From Gammaproteobacteria bacterium (GTDB lineage: Bacteria > Pseudomonadota > Gammaproteobacteria > Xanthomonadales > SZUA-36), in the NCBI GenBank assembly GCA_021772915.1, contig JAJFLB010000031.1, positions 1 through 64,000 of the forward strand: a DNA stretch of 64,000 nucleotides, in the 5' to 3' direction. The notes under the pieces were generated by a model. The model ran no database searches, was not told where the DNA came from, and worked only from the letters and a program-made list of their open reading frames with translations. Positions 1 through 9,162 of the stretch are shown here, one piece after another. Every line of letters starts with the position of its first letter. Positions within the stretch are counted from its first letter, which is position 1. A program made the translations under genes and the position numbers.

Positions 1-1
1 C

Positions 2-1219
2 CTCGTTTCAAATAGCCAGCAGCTGCTTAATTTGGCCAACGGCGTGACCAGCGTCCGTGATATGAGCGGATTCAACTGGATGCTCTCAATGCGGGCCCGG
101 ATTAACGATGGCCTGCTGCTGGGACCGACGATGTACGTCACCGGGCACATTCTAAACGCGCAACCAATGCAGTATTACGCAACGCTGGTAAGCACACCTG
201 AGGCGGCGCGAAGCGTTGTCCGCGATCAAGCCGCTTCCGGATACGACTTCATCAAGATCCATAACATCATGGAAACCGATGTATTTGTCGCCATACATGA
301 AGAGGCGATAATTCAAGGTTTGGATGTCGTCGGTCATGTGCCGCACGGGTTGACTGTCACTGAGGCTGTTGCGGCTGGCCTGAGAACTATTGAGCATTTT
401 AAGGGTTATATTCTTGACAGCTCGCTGACACTGAGTGACGAGGACTATGTTTCCGCCACGGATGGGCAGGTGATCTGGAACACGCCCACGTTTCATACCT
501 ATCGCGCCCAGTTACGTGGCGATGATGCGCGCGAGATCGTTCTGGAAAGCGATGAAATCCAATACGTTTCACCGAGTGACCGGCTTGACTGGGCAAGGCT
601 TGCCGAATTACCGTCCGACAAGCTCAACGAGCTTCGCGCAAACGTGTTCGAGCTTTCAAAAGACATCTTCGCTGACCTACAGACCGTTGATGCTCAGTTC
701 TTGGCCGGCACTGATTCGGGCGGCGGGACGCCATTTATGATTCCGGGCTTCGCCTTGCATGACGAATTGCGTGTCATGCAGGGAAACGGATTGACGCCAT
801 TCCAGACGCTGCAAACCGCGACGACCAATGCAGCTGCGGCCATGAGACGAAGTAACGAGTTCGGGACGATAGAAATTGGAAAACGAGCAGACTTGCTATT
901 GGTTTCTGCCAATCCACTCGATACTGTACGGAGCCTGAAACAGATTGATAGTGTTGCGGTGCGCGGCTTATGGCTCGACAGGTTGGCACTCGATCAGATA
1001 CTAGATGGAATTGCACGTATTTATCGGTTGGATCCAGATGTAGGCCTGGAACAATTCCCGACATTAGCAGAAATCGACGAGTTAATCGATCGAATGGTCA
1101 CCATGCGTGGCGAAGGTTTTGTATTTCGTAACTTCGATCTCGGCGAAATCTCGCGGCTGCTTCGAAAGTCTGGTCTCAACAATAGGGCCGTGATCGTACG
1201 GTCACTCAAGGCTCGTTAG
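2..1219 (+). CDS. Amidohydrolase family protein (5'-truncated by window edge)
   Basis: Metal-dependent amidohydrolase of the imidazolonepropionase/prolidase-like group. The frame is open to the first bases of the window, so the ORF-track TTG start at 32 is not the real start and the N-terminus with the first metal-binding HxH lies outside. Visible family marks are the NGVTSVRDM segment, GHVPHG and TIEHFKGY (candidate metal-binding histidines), LAGTDSGGG (the late catalytic Asp) and the closing GTIEIGKRADLLLVSANPL, which is the standard end of the barrel and return to the beta-sandwich. About 60 residues follow that segment as an unusual C-terminal tail. Substrate cannot be told. It stands alone, followed by about 380 bp without genes and then decayed transposase sequence. 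Confidence 0.85.
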   Translation, partial: LVSNSQQLLNLANGVTSVRDMSGFNWMLSMRARINDGLLLGPTMYVTGHILNAQPMQYYATLVSTPEAARSVVRDQAASGYDFIKIHNIMETDVFVAIHEEAIIQGLDVVGHVPHGLTVTEAVAAGLRTIEHFKGYILDSSLTLSDEDYVSATDGQVIWNTPTFHTYRAQLRGDDAREIVLESDEIQYVSPSDRLDWARLAELPSDKLNELRANVFELSKDIFADLQTVDAQFLAGTDSGGGTPFMIPGFALHDELRVMQGNGLTPFQTLQTATTNAAAAMRRSNEFGTIEIGKRADLLLVSANPLDTVRSLKQIDSVAVRGLWLDRLALDQILDGIARIYRLDPDVGLEQFPTLAEIDELIDRMVTMRGEGFVFRNFDLGEISRLLRKSGLNNRAVIVRSLKAR

Positions 1220-1365
1220 TTACAGGGCTTAGCTTAACAGCACATCTGTCCCAACCGGCCGTACCGACAAGCTTGTCACAGCACTGATATTGGGTGGATA
1301 AGTTTCTAAAAGAAAAATCGGGCGTCACGTAAATATAGGAAATCCAAAAATCCAGAGTTTAGGAA

Positions 1366-1459
1366 GGATAAAAGCCCTTTTCCACGAATCTGACAATTAC
1401 CTAAGCAGTTTTTACGTCAACTTTTCACATTTTCCAGTTAGATTGCCGTGAAATCTCAC
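1366..1459. repeat. Diverged repeat, copy 1 (partner at 15423-15517)
   Basis: In the gene-free stretch 1220-1603 a 94-bp segment aligns with 15423-15517 with one indel and roughly 70% identity by eye; shared blocks include CTGACA, CTTTTCA and GAAATCTCAC. On the minus strand both copies can be read as VRFxGxLTxKxEKL; copy 1 has an in-frame stop after this block, copy 2 stays open. This suggests remnants of a coding mobile element, but I cannot name the family. I see nothing else in 1220-1603. Confidence 0.5.
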
Positions 1460-1603
1460 AAAAATGGAGTTACTGGTGCTGGATTCAAGCCCGTAGGAGA
1501 CCGAAGCACTGTTAATTTGGCCGATTACGGTTCCCGGGGCAAAAGAAGCCGTGCCGCGTCTTGTAGGGAACAGCCTGTTTAGCGAAATTTCGGTTTCACT
1601 CCA

Positions 1604-3118
1604 TCAAACGCACAACCCCGTTGCCGGCGGAGCCCTCGTCTCCGGTAACATGCCTGTTCCGGTTGGAGTCACTTTTTCATCCAGATGAGCGAGTATCTTG
1701 CGGACCACCTCCGGGTCTTCGATGCTGGCAATAATCCTGACCTCACCGCCGCATTCACTACGGGTTTCAATGTCAATATTAGACACTCGTTTTAAGCGCT
1801 TTGCCCAGGTCATTGAAGCCTGTTTCTCGGCGGGGGTTTGGTTTTGTGCTTCATCTGGGGTTTTAACCTTTTTCCCTCTGCCGCGCTTCGCAGGTGTGAC
1901 CAGTGCCCGATGCTTGCTATTCGGCGCGAAAACGCCATGAATACGGGTAAGGTTAACTACCCCAGGGTATCCTCTCGACGCGTTCCAGGGCTCACCTTGT
2001 CTCGGTTTGGGTATCAGGGAAACCAGTCTGGAAATAAAATCCAGTGGTTCGAATATCACATGGATAGCGCCGGCTAAGCAAGGGGGCGGTTTGCACAAAG
2101 TGCAAGAAGAACCCGCAGCGTGCCGATCAGCGCGTACCATTGCGCCAGGGCGTTTTCAACTCATAGCGTAGCTGTCCATTGCGCGTAAGCGACAGGCGCT
2201 TGATGGATACCGCAGGTCTTGTGAATTACCGGCACAAACGCTCCAGCTTGGCACGCTCATTGGCCTAGGTGGCAACCCCTGCATGCACAAGGTGAGCCCG
2301 TCAAACGGGCGAGAGAGCCCCCTGGGGTGATGAAAAATCAGCGGTTTCAGCCACGGGGCTTGACGACAAGCTATCTGATGCGTCAGGCAGGGTTTGCAGT
2401 GCAAACACCTTGCGGCCCTGCTGTGACCCCACGGCAATACGGTAATTAATTGAGCTTCCGAGTAATTGATTCATCGGTGATTCAGGGTCCTCATCCACAC
2501 TATCAGCTGTAAGGTAAGCGTGGCCGACTTCCCGCTCCAGGGATCTGGCAACGCGGTGGGCAATTGTGTGTGTCAGATGGATGATTTCATTACTGGTTGG
2601 CGCCTTGATCCAGCGAAACCGTTGCCGGGAGCTAGCGGTGCTATCGATGTAAACACCGTCCAGGAATAGCATACGGAAGTGGATGTTGAGATTAAGCGCT
2701 CCCCCAAAACACTGTATCATGGTGACAGCACCAGTCCGCGTGGTGGTCTTGGTGTAACCGGCCTTGCGGGTGAGATGCGTAGCAATGGCGCGGTCAACGA
2801 TACCCAGCACTTTACCCATGACAACCGGTTTGCTGGCGAATAAAAAGCGTAGCGGAAATGGTACGCTGAGTACCCATTGGCGCATGGGTTGATGTGACAA
2901 AACCGCATCTACCAGCAGGGCAGCGCTATCCGCCATGCGCCTGGCCCCACAACTGGGGCAAAAGCCGCGTCGTTTGCAACTGAATGCCACCAATTTCTCA
3001 CATGGCAAGTCTCGCACTGGACTCTCAAGAAACCATGCTCCAGTCTGCCGAATTTTAAGTACTCGCCGAATTCTTTGGTGATGTGGGCGCCGCTCCAGAA
3101 AAACCTCAGTACCCGCAC
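1604..3118 (-). pseudogene. Decayed IS91-like transposase
   Basis: Three minus-strand ORFs are successive parts of one IS91-type (Y2, rolling-circle) transposase broken by frameshifts. ORF 2909-3118 has the start of the N-terminal zinc-binding region (GRLEHGFLRVQCETCH). ORF 2301-3017 continues with KRRGFCPSCGARRMADSAA and the catalytic-region segment ALNLNIHFRMLFLDGVYI. ORF 1604-2140 gives the C-terminal part (FAPNSKHRALVTPAKRGRGK, then ECGGEVRIIASIEDPEVV and ILAHL). The middle around 2140-2300 is scrambled. Degraded sequence similar in phase continues to about 3200. A second remnant of the same family lies at about 12845-13240 in the same orientation, so the two bracket the intervening island. 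Not expected to be active. Confidence 0.85.
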
Positions 3119-3292
3119 ATGACCAGGTTATTCGTACAGAGTCAGGGCTACCCTCATCAGGGTGCCAACCTCAATAAAGCTCATGTGCCAGGCGCTCCAG
3201 ATAAACTGTCATTTTGAGTGCCGTGACGGCAACAATCAGAGAGACCAGGATTTTCACCATACCCCATACTGTTGTCCGTCACGGCGCAACTT

Positions 3293-4297
3293 TTAGCTAA
3301 AAGCGCGGGTCACATCGAACTCCTCGCCACGTTTGAGCATGTGATAGCACGCCCTGGCCAGTTTGTTGGCCACCGCCTTTTTGGCCACCAGGATGTGTGC
3401 CTTGGCTTTCTTGCGTTGATAAAAACGTTTGATTCTTGGATCCCAGATCGCACCATAGTGGCCTGCCTCCATAAAAGCCCAGGTCAGGTATTTGTTGCCG
3501 TTTTTAACGTAGTTTCCGATGACCCGTCGCAAATGTCGCTCTCCCAGAATGATCGTATGATTCAGGCACTCTCGACGAATCGATCCTATGACACGTTCAA
3601 CGTAAGGATTCTGCCAGGGCGATCGTGGCACCGTTGCGACTTCATTGAGCCCAACCGAAGCCACCTTTCGGCTAAACAGCGCACCATGGATCGCATCCCG
3701 ATCGTGCAACAAGTATTTGGGTGCATCATCCAGACCAACTGCTTCGAGAAGCTGCTGAGCTGTCCAAGCCGCAGTCGGACGCCCTGTTGCGTTGGTATGG
3801 AGTATTCTCCTTCGATCATGACTAAGAATCACCAGCACAAACAGGATACGAAAAGTTGCGGTTGGGACAGTAAGAAAATCGATTGCAACGATATCCGCCG
3901 CGTGATTCTCCAGGAGGGTGCGCCACGACTGCGACGGTGGTCGCCGGTGTCTGATCATATACTTCGATACGGTCGCTTCAGAAACAACGAGGCCGAGTTT
4001 CAGGACTTCACCGTGGATTCGCGGTGCTCCCCACAGAGGATTTGCGAGAGACATTCGCCGAATCAGCGTCCGTATTTCAATGTCGACCTGCGGCCGTCCC
4101 TTTGGTCTTGACTTGCGAGTCCAATATCGTCGGAAGCCCTTCCTATGCCAACGGATGACGGTATCGGGCTTGAGGATATGCAAAGCATCCCGCCAATTCG
4201 GCCAGAGTCTGGAGGCAAAGACCCAGAACTGGCGGTCTGCTGGAGAAACGGACGGTCGTGACCCGGTCTGTTTCATGACAGCCAACTGCTGTCGCAA
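3293..4297 (-). pseudogene. Chimeric transposase: rve integrase N-part fused to IS110-type C-part
   Basis: A single 334-codon frame joins two unrelated transposases. Residues 1 to about 263 are an rve/DDE integrase (a winged-helix-like region with GRPQVDIEIRTLIRRM, then IVAIDFLTVPT, LLHDRDAI, PRSPWQNPYVERVIGSIRREC). From about residue 264 the sequence switches to the IS110/IS116 C-terminal motif set (KNGNKYLTWAFMEAGHYG, IKRFYQRKKAK, ARACYHMLKRGEEFDV). The switch is near base 3506. The usual rve C-terminus (HLSLxxD-like) is gone. Upstream of the listed start the frame continues as LAFENLLLRQQLAVM back to a stop without an obvious ATG, so the native start is probably also lost. Likely the product of a deletion between adjacent insertion sequences. 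Confidence 0.8.
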
Positions 4298-4482
4298 TAG
4301 CAGGTTTTCGAACGCTAGATCACGACGTGATCGAATCGCCGAAGCCGCAGATTGTAGGAAAAGTGATAGCTATTATGTCATTCCCCAACGCTAACTGACT
4401 TCCAATAAATAGCCAACGAAATCAATGCGGACGCATTAATGGGAGGGACAACCTCTTGTTAGGTGATGATGGATACGTTCTG

Positions 4483-4782
4483 CTACCGGCCATAGGTCGC
4501 AATTATCGTTGTATCAGTTACTGACTTCCCAAAATGCCTTTCCTTGATCTTGAGATACTCATCGTTTGAGAAAAATGACTTCATCGAGTCTTCGTTCGAA
4601 AAATAAATCGTGAACACTCGATTGATCAATGCCTCTGTCTTGGACTTGAGGACTTCAGAAATCTTGAAATCGTAGCCAAATCCACCACCATAGCTCAGGA
4701 GAATTGGAGTCATCTCGTCGCGATACAATTGATATGCTTCATCGTCTATGACATTTAGACCAACTAGCATTTCTACAGCCAC
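4483..4782 (-). CDS. DUF1330-like small protein
   Basis: A 99-residue protein with the ferredoxin-like-fold pattern of DUF1330: a beta strand (EMLVGLNV), AYQLYRDEMTPILLSYGGG, and a middle segment followed by FTIYFSNEDSMKSFFSNDEYLKIKERHFG, which resembles the family's F-x-S-x-E-x-A-x-x-F-x-x-x-x-Y segment. Length is normal for the family (about 95-100). No biochemical role is established for it here. It lies alone on the minus strand between transposase debris and a repeat-rich gap, so whether it belongs to the island is uncertain. Confidence 0.65.
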   Translation of the reverse strand: MAVEMLVGLNVIDDEAYQLYRDEMTPILLSYGGGFGYDFKISEVLKSKTEALINRVFTIYFSNEDSMKSFFSNDEYLKIKERHFGKSVTDTTIIATYGR

Positions 4783-4949
4783 ATCATTTCACCTTCGTTT
4801 CATTCACCCGCTGCCTAGCCAATTATTACCTTTCACTAGTGCTAATTATCATGCTGTCAAGTATACCGCCGGAAGGTCCGCTTGGGGTTGCGATCTCAAC
4901 TGATCGATGCAACATCTGTTGGTGACTATCTGGCAACTATCCAGGGTAT

Positions 4950-5099
4950 TGACAAGTTAACTATTTTCGTACGAAAAAGTGGACATTTGGTGCGTTGCAC
5001 AGATCAAGAATAACTAGGGTGTGGGCGCTACGGTCGAGATGTGGGGCGGAACGAGCGGCGTTAGGTAGCGTCGGCCCACTTCCAATAGTTAACTTGTCA
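4950..5099. repeat. 150-bp segment bounded by perfect 16-bp inverted repeats
   Basis: TGACAAGTTAACTATT at 4950-4965 is matched exactly, inverted, at 5084-5099. The arms are about 118 bp apart with no convincing ORF inside. Size and ends fit a miniature inverted-repeat element or the shrunken remains of an insertion sequence. No family was recognised. Confidence 0.55.
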
Positions 5100-5120
5100 G
5101 TACCCTCAGCTGCCCTAATC

Positions 5121-5148
5121 TGCACAACAATGCACAACAATGCACAAC
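5121..5148. repeat. Short tandem direct repeat TGCACAACAA
   Basis: Two exact 10-bp units (5121-5130, 5131-5140) followed by a partial third (TGCACAAC, 5141-5148). It sits just outside the 150-bp inverted-repeat element. Role unknown. Confidence 0.7.
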
Positions 5149-5193
5149 CGAATCACGCAAAACTCCCGCAATCCAGTGTGAAAGATTTAGTAG

Positions 5194-5239
5194 TGGGGTC
5201 CACTCGCATATTGCGATTCTGAAATTCGGTCTGACCCCA
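5194..5239. repeat. REP-like GGGGTC inverted repeat
   Basis: TGGGGTC at 5194-5200 pairs with GACCCCA at 5233-5239, and an inner CGCA/TGCG hairpin (5205-5215) lies between them. The minus-strand phrase AATTGGGGTCAGACC is of the kind seen in intergenic REP-type repeats of many Gammaproteobacteria. It lies directly downstream of the LysR gene and may also act as a terminator. Confidence 0.45.
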
Positions 5240-5240
5240 A

Positions 5241-6146
5241 TTAACTTTCTCGGACCTCCTGCACTAACCAGTCACGGAAAGCCGCGATATTCGGCCTGAG
5301 CGAGTGCGCTTCCGGATAGACCAGGTAGAAGCTAGACCCAAGAGGCAGGGCAAGGTCGAACGGCTCCACAACGCGTCCGGATTCTATGTCCTTCGCTGCC
5401 AGAAAACGCCAACCCAAAACGACACCGGCGCCATCAATGCTGGCCTGCAATCCGTGGTCGGGCAGACTAAAGTGTGTGCCACGTGAAGCATCCACGCCGC
5501 TGGCACCAGCAGCTTCCAACCATGACTGCCAGGTAGGCGCATCAGGGTCATAATCCATGGAATGGTTGTGAAGTAGAACGTGTTTACCGAGATCGTCCGG
5601 CGTCATTAGCGGGTCGGCCCCCTCAAGCAAACGAGGGCTGCACATCGGTGTCACCGACTCGTCGAAAAGTTTGGTCGCTTCCAGACCAATCCACTCTCCG
5701 CTGCCAAGTCTGATCGCAGCGTCATAGTCGTCGCGCTGAAAGTCGGCCAAACCGAGGCTGGTTGATATTCGTACGTCGATGTCCGGATTTAGCGTATAGA
5801 ACTTTTGCAGACGCGGTATCAACCACATGACAGCGAAAGTGGGGGCAACACTTAAGGTGATTGTTCCACGCGAGTCGCTCTCTATCACTCGCTCCATCGC
5901 GCTGTCCAGGCGGAGAAACACGTCACTCAACTCGGACAATAACAGCTGTCCGGATTCCGTCAGCAACAAACCGCGCGGCAGGCGTCGGAAAAGAGGCTGG
6001 CCCAAGTACTCCTCCAACCGCTTTACCTGATGACTAACCGCCGCTGGTGTTACGGACAACTCTTCCGATGCCCTCACAAAGCTGAGTTGGCGCGCGGAGG
6101 CTTCGAACGCACGTAGCGCATTCAATGGGTATATTCGTCGGGGCAT
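5241..6146 (-). CDS. LysR-family transcriptional regulator, GcvA-like
   Basis: A 301-residue LysR protein, normal length. The N-terminal winged helix-turn-helix runs from LNALRAFEASARQLSFVRASEEL through TPAAVSHQVKRLEEYLG to LFRRLPRGLLLTESG, the pattern of the GcvA subgroup. The effector domain follows (SVAPTFAVMWLIPRL, then CSPRLLEGADPL). It is divergent from the plus-strand series beginning at 6345 with about 200 bp between the starts, the usual arrangement for a LysR protein controlling the neighbouring operon. The inducer cannot be predicted. Confidence 0.9.
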   Translation of the reverse strand: MPRRIYPLNALRAFEASARQLSFVRASEELSVTPAAVSHQVKRLEEYLGQPLFRRLPRGLLLTESGQLLLSELSDVFLRLDSAMERVIESDSRGTITLSVAPTFAVMWLIPRLQKFYTLNPDIDVRISTSLGLADFQRDDYDAAIRLGSGEWIGLEATKLFDESVTPMCSPRLLEGADPLMTPDDLGKHVLLHNHSMDYDPDAPTWQSWLEAAGASGVDASRGTHFSLPDHGLQASIDGAGVVLGWRFLAAKDIESGRVVEPFDLALPLGSSFYLVYPEAHSLRPNIAAFRDWLVQEVRES

Positions 6147-6344
6147 GGATTCACCTTAGTTTTTCTAAGTCTGCGTGAGAAATCGTCGTTTGTCTAGGCA
6201 TCGAATTAGGCGTAAAAAGGCGCATGGATCTTCGCACTCTATGATTTTGGCCTAGATTTACTATCTATTCTGAGTGGAGAAACAACATGAAAAACAGCAC
6301 CATTTCGGGCACGTCCACCGACGGCAGCTATAGGACTTACTGAT

Positions 6345-6761
6345 ATGGATCGACTTCCAATTCCGCCTTTTACCCGTGAAACAGCGCAAGCAAAAGTACA
6401 AGCCGCTGAGGACACGTGGAACACGCGAGACCCAAGGGAAGTCGCGCAAGCGATCTCGCCAAATTGTGTATGGCGAAGCAGGGACGAAGTATTTCAGGGT
6501 CGAGCGGCGATCGAGTACTTCCTCAGGCGCAAATGGACGATTGAATTGCACTACCGACAGATGAAGGAGCTATGGGCCTTCACCGACAACAGAATTTCTG
6601 TGCGCTTTGAGTGCGAATGGCAACGCTGTAAGTCCGACCAATGGTATCGACGTTACGGCAATGAACACTGGGAGTTCGATGCGCACGGTTACATGACTCG
6701 GCGCGACATGAGTGCCAACGATATTTCGATATCCGCCCGCGAACGGCGAATTGGACATTGA
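6345..6761 (+). CDS. DUF1348 (SnoaL/NTF2-like) protein
   Basis: A 138-residue protein matching DUF1348 of the NTF2-like superfamily: PPFTRETAQAKVQAAEDTWN, then DPREVAQAISPNCVWRSRDE, GRAAIEYFLRRKW, KELWAFTDNRISVRFECEW, YRRYGNEHWEFDAHGYMTRR. The family is a cone-shaped alpha+beta fold with a hydrophobic pocket and is often associated with small-molecule metabolism; no reaction is assigned. First gene of the series divergent from the LysR gene, so a likely regulatory target. Confidence 0.85.
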   Translation: MDRLPIPPFTRETAQAKVQAAEDTWNTRDPREVAQAISPNCVWRSRDEVFQGRAAIEYFLRRKWTIELHYRQMKELWAFTDNRISVRFECEWQRCKSDQWYRRYGNEHWEFDAHGYMTRRDMSANDISISARERRIGH

Positions 6762-6786
6762 TTTCTACGAAGGATGGGAGAAGAAC

Positions 6787-6996
6787 ATGAAAACGCAACA
6801 GACACTGGCCACCGTCGTTCTGACTCTCGCAGGAATGACGAGCGATGCAAATGCGCAACTGCCGGACCCGAGCGTCGAGCTTGTACCAAACCGTACGGCC
6901 CTGTTGATTACCGATTCATCGCTAACACCGTGTGTACAACCGTTCAGTACGTTGAACGCACTTTTGATTGACACCACTTCGAGGAGAATGGGATGA
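6787..6996 (+). pseudogene. Short secreted peptide, probable isochorismatase-family relic
   Basis: The ATG at 6787 opens a 69-codon frame: a signal peptide ending near ANA-QLPD, then PNRTALLITD, the first beta strand of isochorismatase-type cysteine hydrolases (normally followed by a QNDF-like acid). After this Asp the sequence goes to unrelated residues and stops, so the catalytic Lys and Cys are absent. A deletion has probably removed the rest. Its TGA overlaps the ATG of the next gene (ATGA) and its last codons carry the next gene's Shine-Dalgarno, so it may still serve as a coupled leader. The ORF-track start at 6712 lies inside the DUF1348 gene and is less likely. Confidence 0.55.
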
Positions 6997-7814
6997 GCAG
7001 CGAAATTACAGAACACCATACGTACATTGGCGGGCACAAGATTGCTTTTCGGGAGCAGGGCGAGGGTAGCCCGGTGATTCTAATTCACGGGATACCAACT
7101 AACAGCCTCATGTGGCGGGATATTATCCCTCAACTTGCCAAAGACAATCGTGTAATCGCTCCTGACCTGCTCAATTATGGCCAATCTGATAAGCCAGAAA
7201 GTGCCGATGTATCAATAAACGCTCAAAGCCGCATGATCGTTCAGTTGATGGACTCCCTGGGTGTGCGTAGAGCTGATGTTGTAGCACATGATATTGGAGG
7301 TGGTGTTGCACAGTTGATTGCTGTCAATTATCCGGAGAGGGTTCGGAAGCTCGTCCTTATGGATAGTGTATGTTTCGATTCGTGGCCCATTCCAGAATTT
7401 GAGCCGCTACAGCAGCCAGGTGCCGACACCGCAATGAGCCTTAGCGACTTCGTTGGCATGATGCGAGGCTTTATGCCCAACGGCGTATATAACGAAAGCG
7501 CAATGACTAATGATGTCATCGATCTCTATCTGGCACCCTGGTCAACCGAAGACGGCAAGCGGGCGTTTTTTCGTAATCTTAGGCGACTGAACAAAGAATA
7601 TACCCTGTCTATCGCCGACGAGCTTAAGCATCTTCCGCATCAAACGCTGGTGATGTGGGGCGACAAGGACCCCTTCCAAAAACCGGAATATGCTCCGAAA
7701 CTGGCGGATGCAATTCCACATGCAGAGCTAGTCTGGATTGAGGACGCTGGTCATTGGCTGATAGATGAAAAGCCGGATGAAATCGGGGATCGCATCAATC
7801 AGTTCCTGGGCTAA
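6993..7814 (+). CDS. Alpha/beta hydrolase, Asp-nucleophile type (dehalogenase/epoxide hydrolase-like)
   Basis: A 273-residue alpha/beta hydrolase. Oxyanion region VILIHGIPTNSLMWRDIIPQL; nucleophile elbow VVAHDIGGGVAQ, where the nucleophile is Asp as in haloalkane dehalogenases and epoxide hydrolases rather than Ser; late acid in MWGDKDPF; catalytic His in EDAGHWLIDEKPDEI. The residue after the nucleophile is Ile, not the Trp that binds halide in classical haloalkane dehalogenases, so the substrate is open. The start overlaps the stop of the upstream relic. Confidence 0.85.
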   Translation: MSSEITEHHTYIGGHKIAFREQGEGSPVILIHGIPTNSLMWRDIIPQLAKDNRVIAPDLLNYGQSDKPESADVSINAQSRMIVQLMDSLGVRRADVVAHDIGGGVAQLIAVNYPERVRKLVLMDSVCFDSWPIPEFEPLQQPGADTAMSLSDFVGMMRGFMPNGVYNESAMTNDVIDLYLAPWSTEDGKRAFFRNLRRLNKEYTLSIADELKHLPHQTLVMWGDKDPFQKPEYAPKLADAIPHAELVWIEDAGHWLIDEKPDEIGDRINQFLG

Positions 7815-8004
7815 CGAATAAGTTGTTAGCGCCACTTTGTGGAGAGATAAATGCATAGTTTCGATCGGTACGATATGCGACCAATAGAATTCGTAGAACC
7901 AGCGAAATCGGAAGGTTGACAGTAACACCATTACGGCGAACTAGGAACACCTATTGTACGGCCATATTCTTACGACCGCGTCTTTTCAAGAAGAGAAAGT
8001 AATT

Positions 8005-8595
8005 ATGACTCATCGATTCGCAGACATCGCATTTACTGACAGCGTAAAGGACGCTCAGGAACGTTTTGGGTCGCGCGTGCATAACCAACGCTTGCAGGAA
8101 AACTTTGGCCCAAATGACCAACTCACTCTGAGAGAAATCGAATTCATTGCACAGCGCGACACTTTTTACCTTGCAACGGTTAGCGAGACGGACTGGCCCT
8201 ACGTGCAGCACCGCGGTGGCCCACCTGGGTTCTTGAAGGTCCTCGGGACGAATCAGCTTGCCTACGCGGACTTCCGCGGCAATACACAATTGATCAGTGT
8301 CGGAAATATTTCGAAAAACGATCGCTGCTCGTTGATCCTGATGGACTATCCCAATCGCCGTCGACTGAAAATTCTCGGCCACATGCGTATAGAAGACGGC
8401 CGCTCGGCTGAGGTCACCGACCTCTCGAACGTGGAGTTACCGAGCTACAGGGCGCAGGTAGAGCGTGTCGTATTTATTGATGTAGTTGCGTTTGACTGGA
8501 ATTGTCCTCAGCACATCACACAAAGGTATACCCAATCCGAGATTGAAGCGTGGGCCGATCGTCGCGTGGAGATTAGAAAGAGCGCCGGAAATTAG
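8005..8595 (+). CDS. Pyridoxamine 5'-phosphate oxidase-like flavoprotein
   Basis: PNPOx-like split-barrel protein of about 196 residues from the ATG at 8005, chosen because GAAGAGAAAG lies before it; the ORF-track start at 7954 has no such site. Marks: FIAQRDTFYLATVSETDWPYVQHRGG, PGFLKVLGTNQLAYADFRGN, GNISKNDRCSLILMDY, LKILGHMRIED. These are the lines of the PNPOx-like proteins that resemble the N-terminal domain of the fusion protein at 18173-20284. Such proteins bind FMN, F420 or haem; the cofactor cannot be assigned here. Part of the LysR-divergent series. Confidence 0.85.
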   Translation: MTHRFADIAFTDSVKDAQERFGSRVHNQRLQENFGPNDQLTLREIEFIAQRDTFYLATVSETDWPYVQHRGGPPGFLKVLGTNQLAYADFRGNTQLISVGNISKNDRCSLILMDYPNRRRLKILGHMRIEDGRSAEVTDLSNVELPSYRAQVERVVFIDVVAFDWNCPQHITQRYTQSEIEAWADRRVEIRKSAGN

Positions 8596-8667
8596 ACCTG
8601 CGCTATTTCTATAACTAGTAGATCGAGTGTTAAGCAAGTTAATCAAAACTGAAACTGGAGAGTAATC

Positions 8668-9093
8668 ATGAAAATCGAACACATCATAGCCACATCGCTT
8701 TGCGTACTGTTGCCGCTCTTTGCTGGAAACGCCTTTGCAGAAGCAAAGCCGACATTGTGGGGTATCTACGGCGCACATAACAGGCACGATTGTCCTGTCA
8801 ACAATCGCGAAACTGCGAAAGAAGTCATCACCATCAGCAAAACAGATCTTGCGCCGCTGATGGGGAAGTACGGTATCACCGAAATAGTGGACATGTATCA
8901 CTCCGGACTCGAGCACACACTCGTTTGGGTTGTCGAGACAACGAGGCCGCATGACCTGGAAGAATTTACGATCGAGCTCGGTGTCGCCCGCTGGAATGAT
9001 CTGAAATTTGTTCCGGAGCGCACGTTTGCTGATGTCATTCGGGACGTTACGGCGATTCACGGCCTACAAGAGTGGGCGCCTGGCGACGAGTAA
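8668..9093 (+). CDS. Small secreted protein of unknown function
   Basis: A 141-residue protein with a clear signal peptide (MKIEHIIATSLCVLLPLFAGNAFA, cleavage probably after AFA). The mature part has WGIYGAHNRHDCPVNN, an alpha/beta pattern and a segment (EHTLVWVVETTRPHDLEEFTIE) resembling small ferredoxin-fold domains of the DUF3303 kind, but I cannot assign it. An AGGAGAG-like Shine-Dalgarno site (GGAGAG) precedes the ATG. It is exported to the periplasm in an operon otherwise made of cytoplasmic redox proteins. Confidence 0.7.
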   Translation: MKIEHIIATSLCVLLPLFAGNAFAEAKPTLWGIYGAHNRHDCPVNNRETAKEVITISKTDLAPLMGKYGITEIVDMYHSGLEHTLVWVVETTRPHDLEEFTIELGVARWNDLKFVPERTFADVIRDVTAIHGLQEWAPGDE

Positions 9094-9106
9094 TGACCGG
9101 GGCGGT

Positions 9107-9136
9107 TAATCGTCGGGTCGTCTGGCCCGACGATTA
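9107..9136 (+). terminator. Perfect 11-bp stem-loop
   Basis: TAATCGTCGGG (9107-9117) pairs with CCCGACGATTA (9126-9136) across an 8-nt loop, just after the secreted-protein gene and just before osmC-like. No T run follows, so it may be an attenuator, a processing/stability hairpin or a Rho-type end rather than a classical terminator. Confidence 0.5.
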
Positions 9137-9162
9137 GCGCCTGGAAAATCAGGAGAAAGCAA

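Noticed and set aside
3272-4111. 279-codon plus-strand ORF
   Set aside because: Complement of the chimeric transposase; no domain seen and transposase motifs are clear on the other strand.
4995-5222. 75-codon ORF across the repeat cluster
   Set aside because: Covers an inverted-repeat arm and tandem repeats; composition is not that of a protein.
6993-7814. Definite haloalkane dehalogenase
   Set aside because: The Asp nucleophile fits, but the halide-binding Trp next to it is Ile, so only a general Asp-type hydrolase is supported.
8437-9060. 207-codon minus ORF
   Set aside because: Opposite to the PNPOx-like 3' end and the secreted-protein gene; both of those have better evidence.
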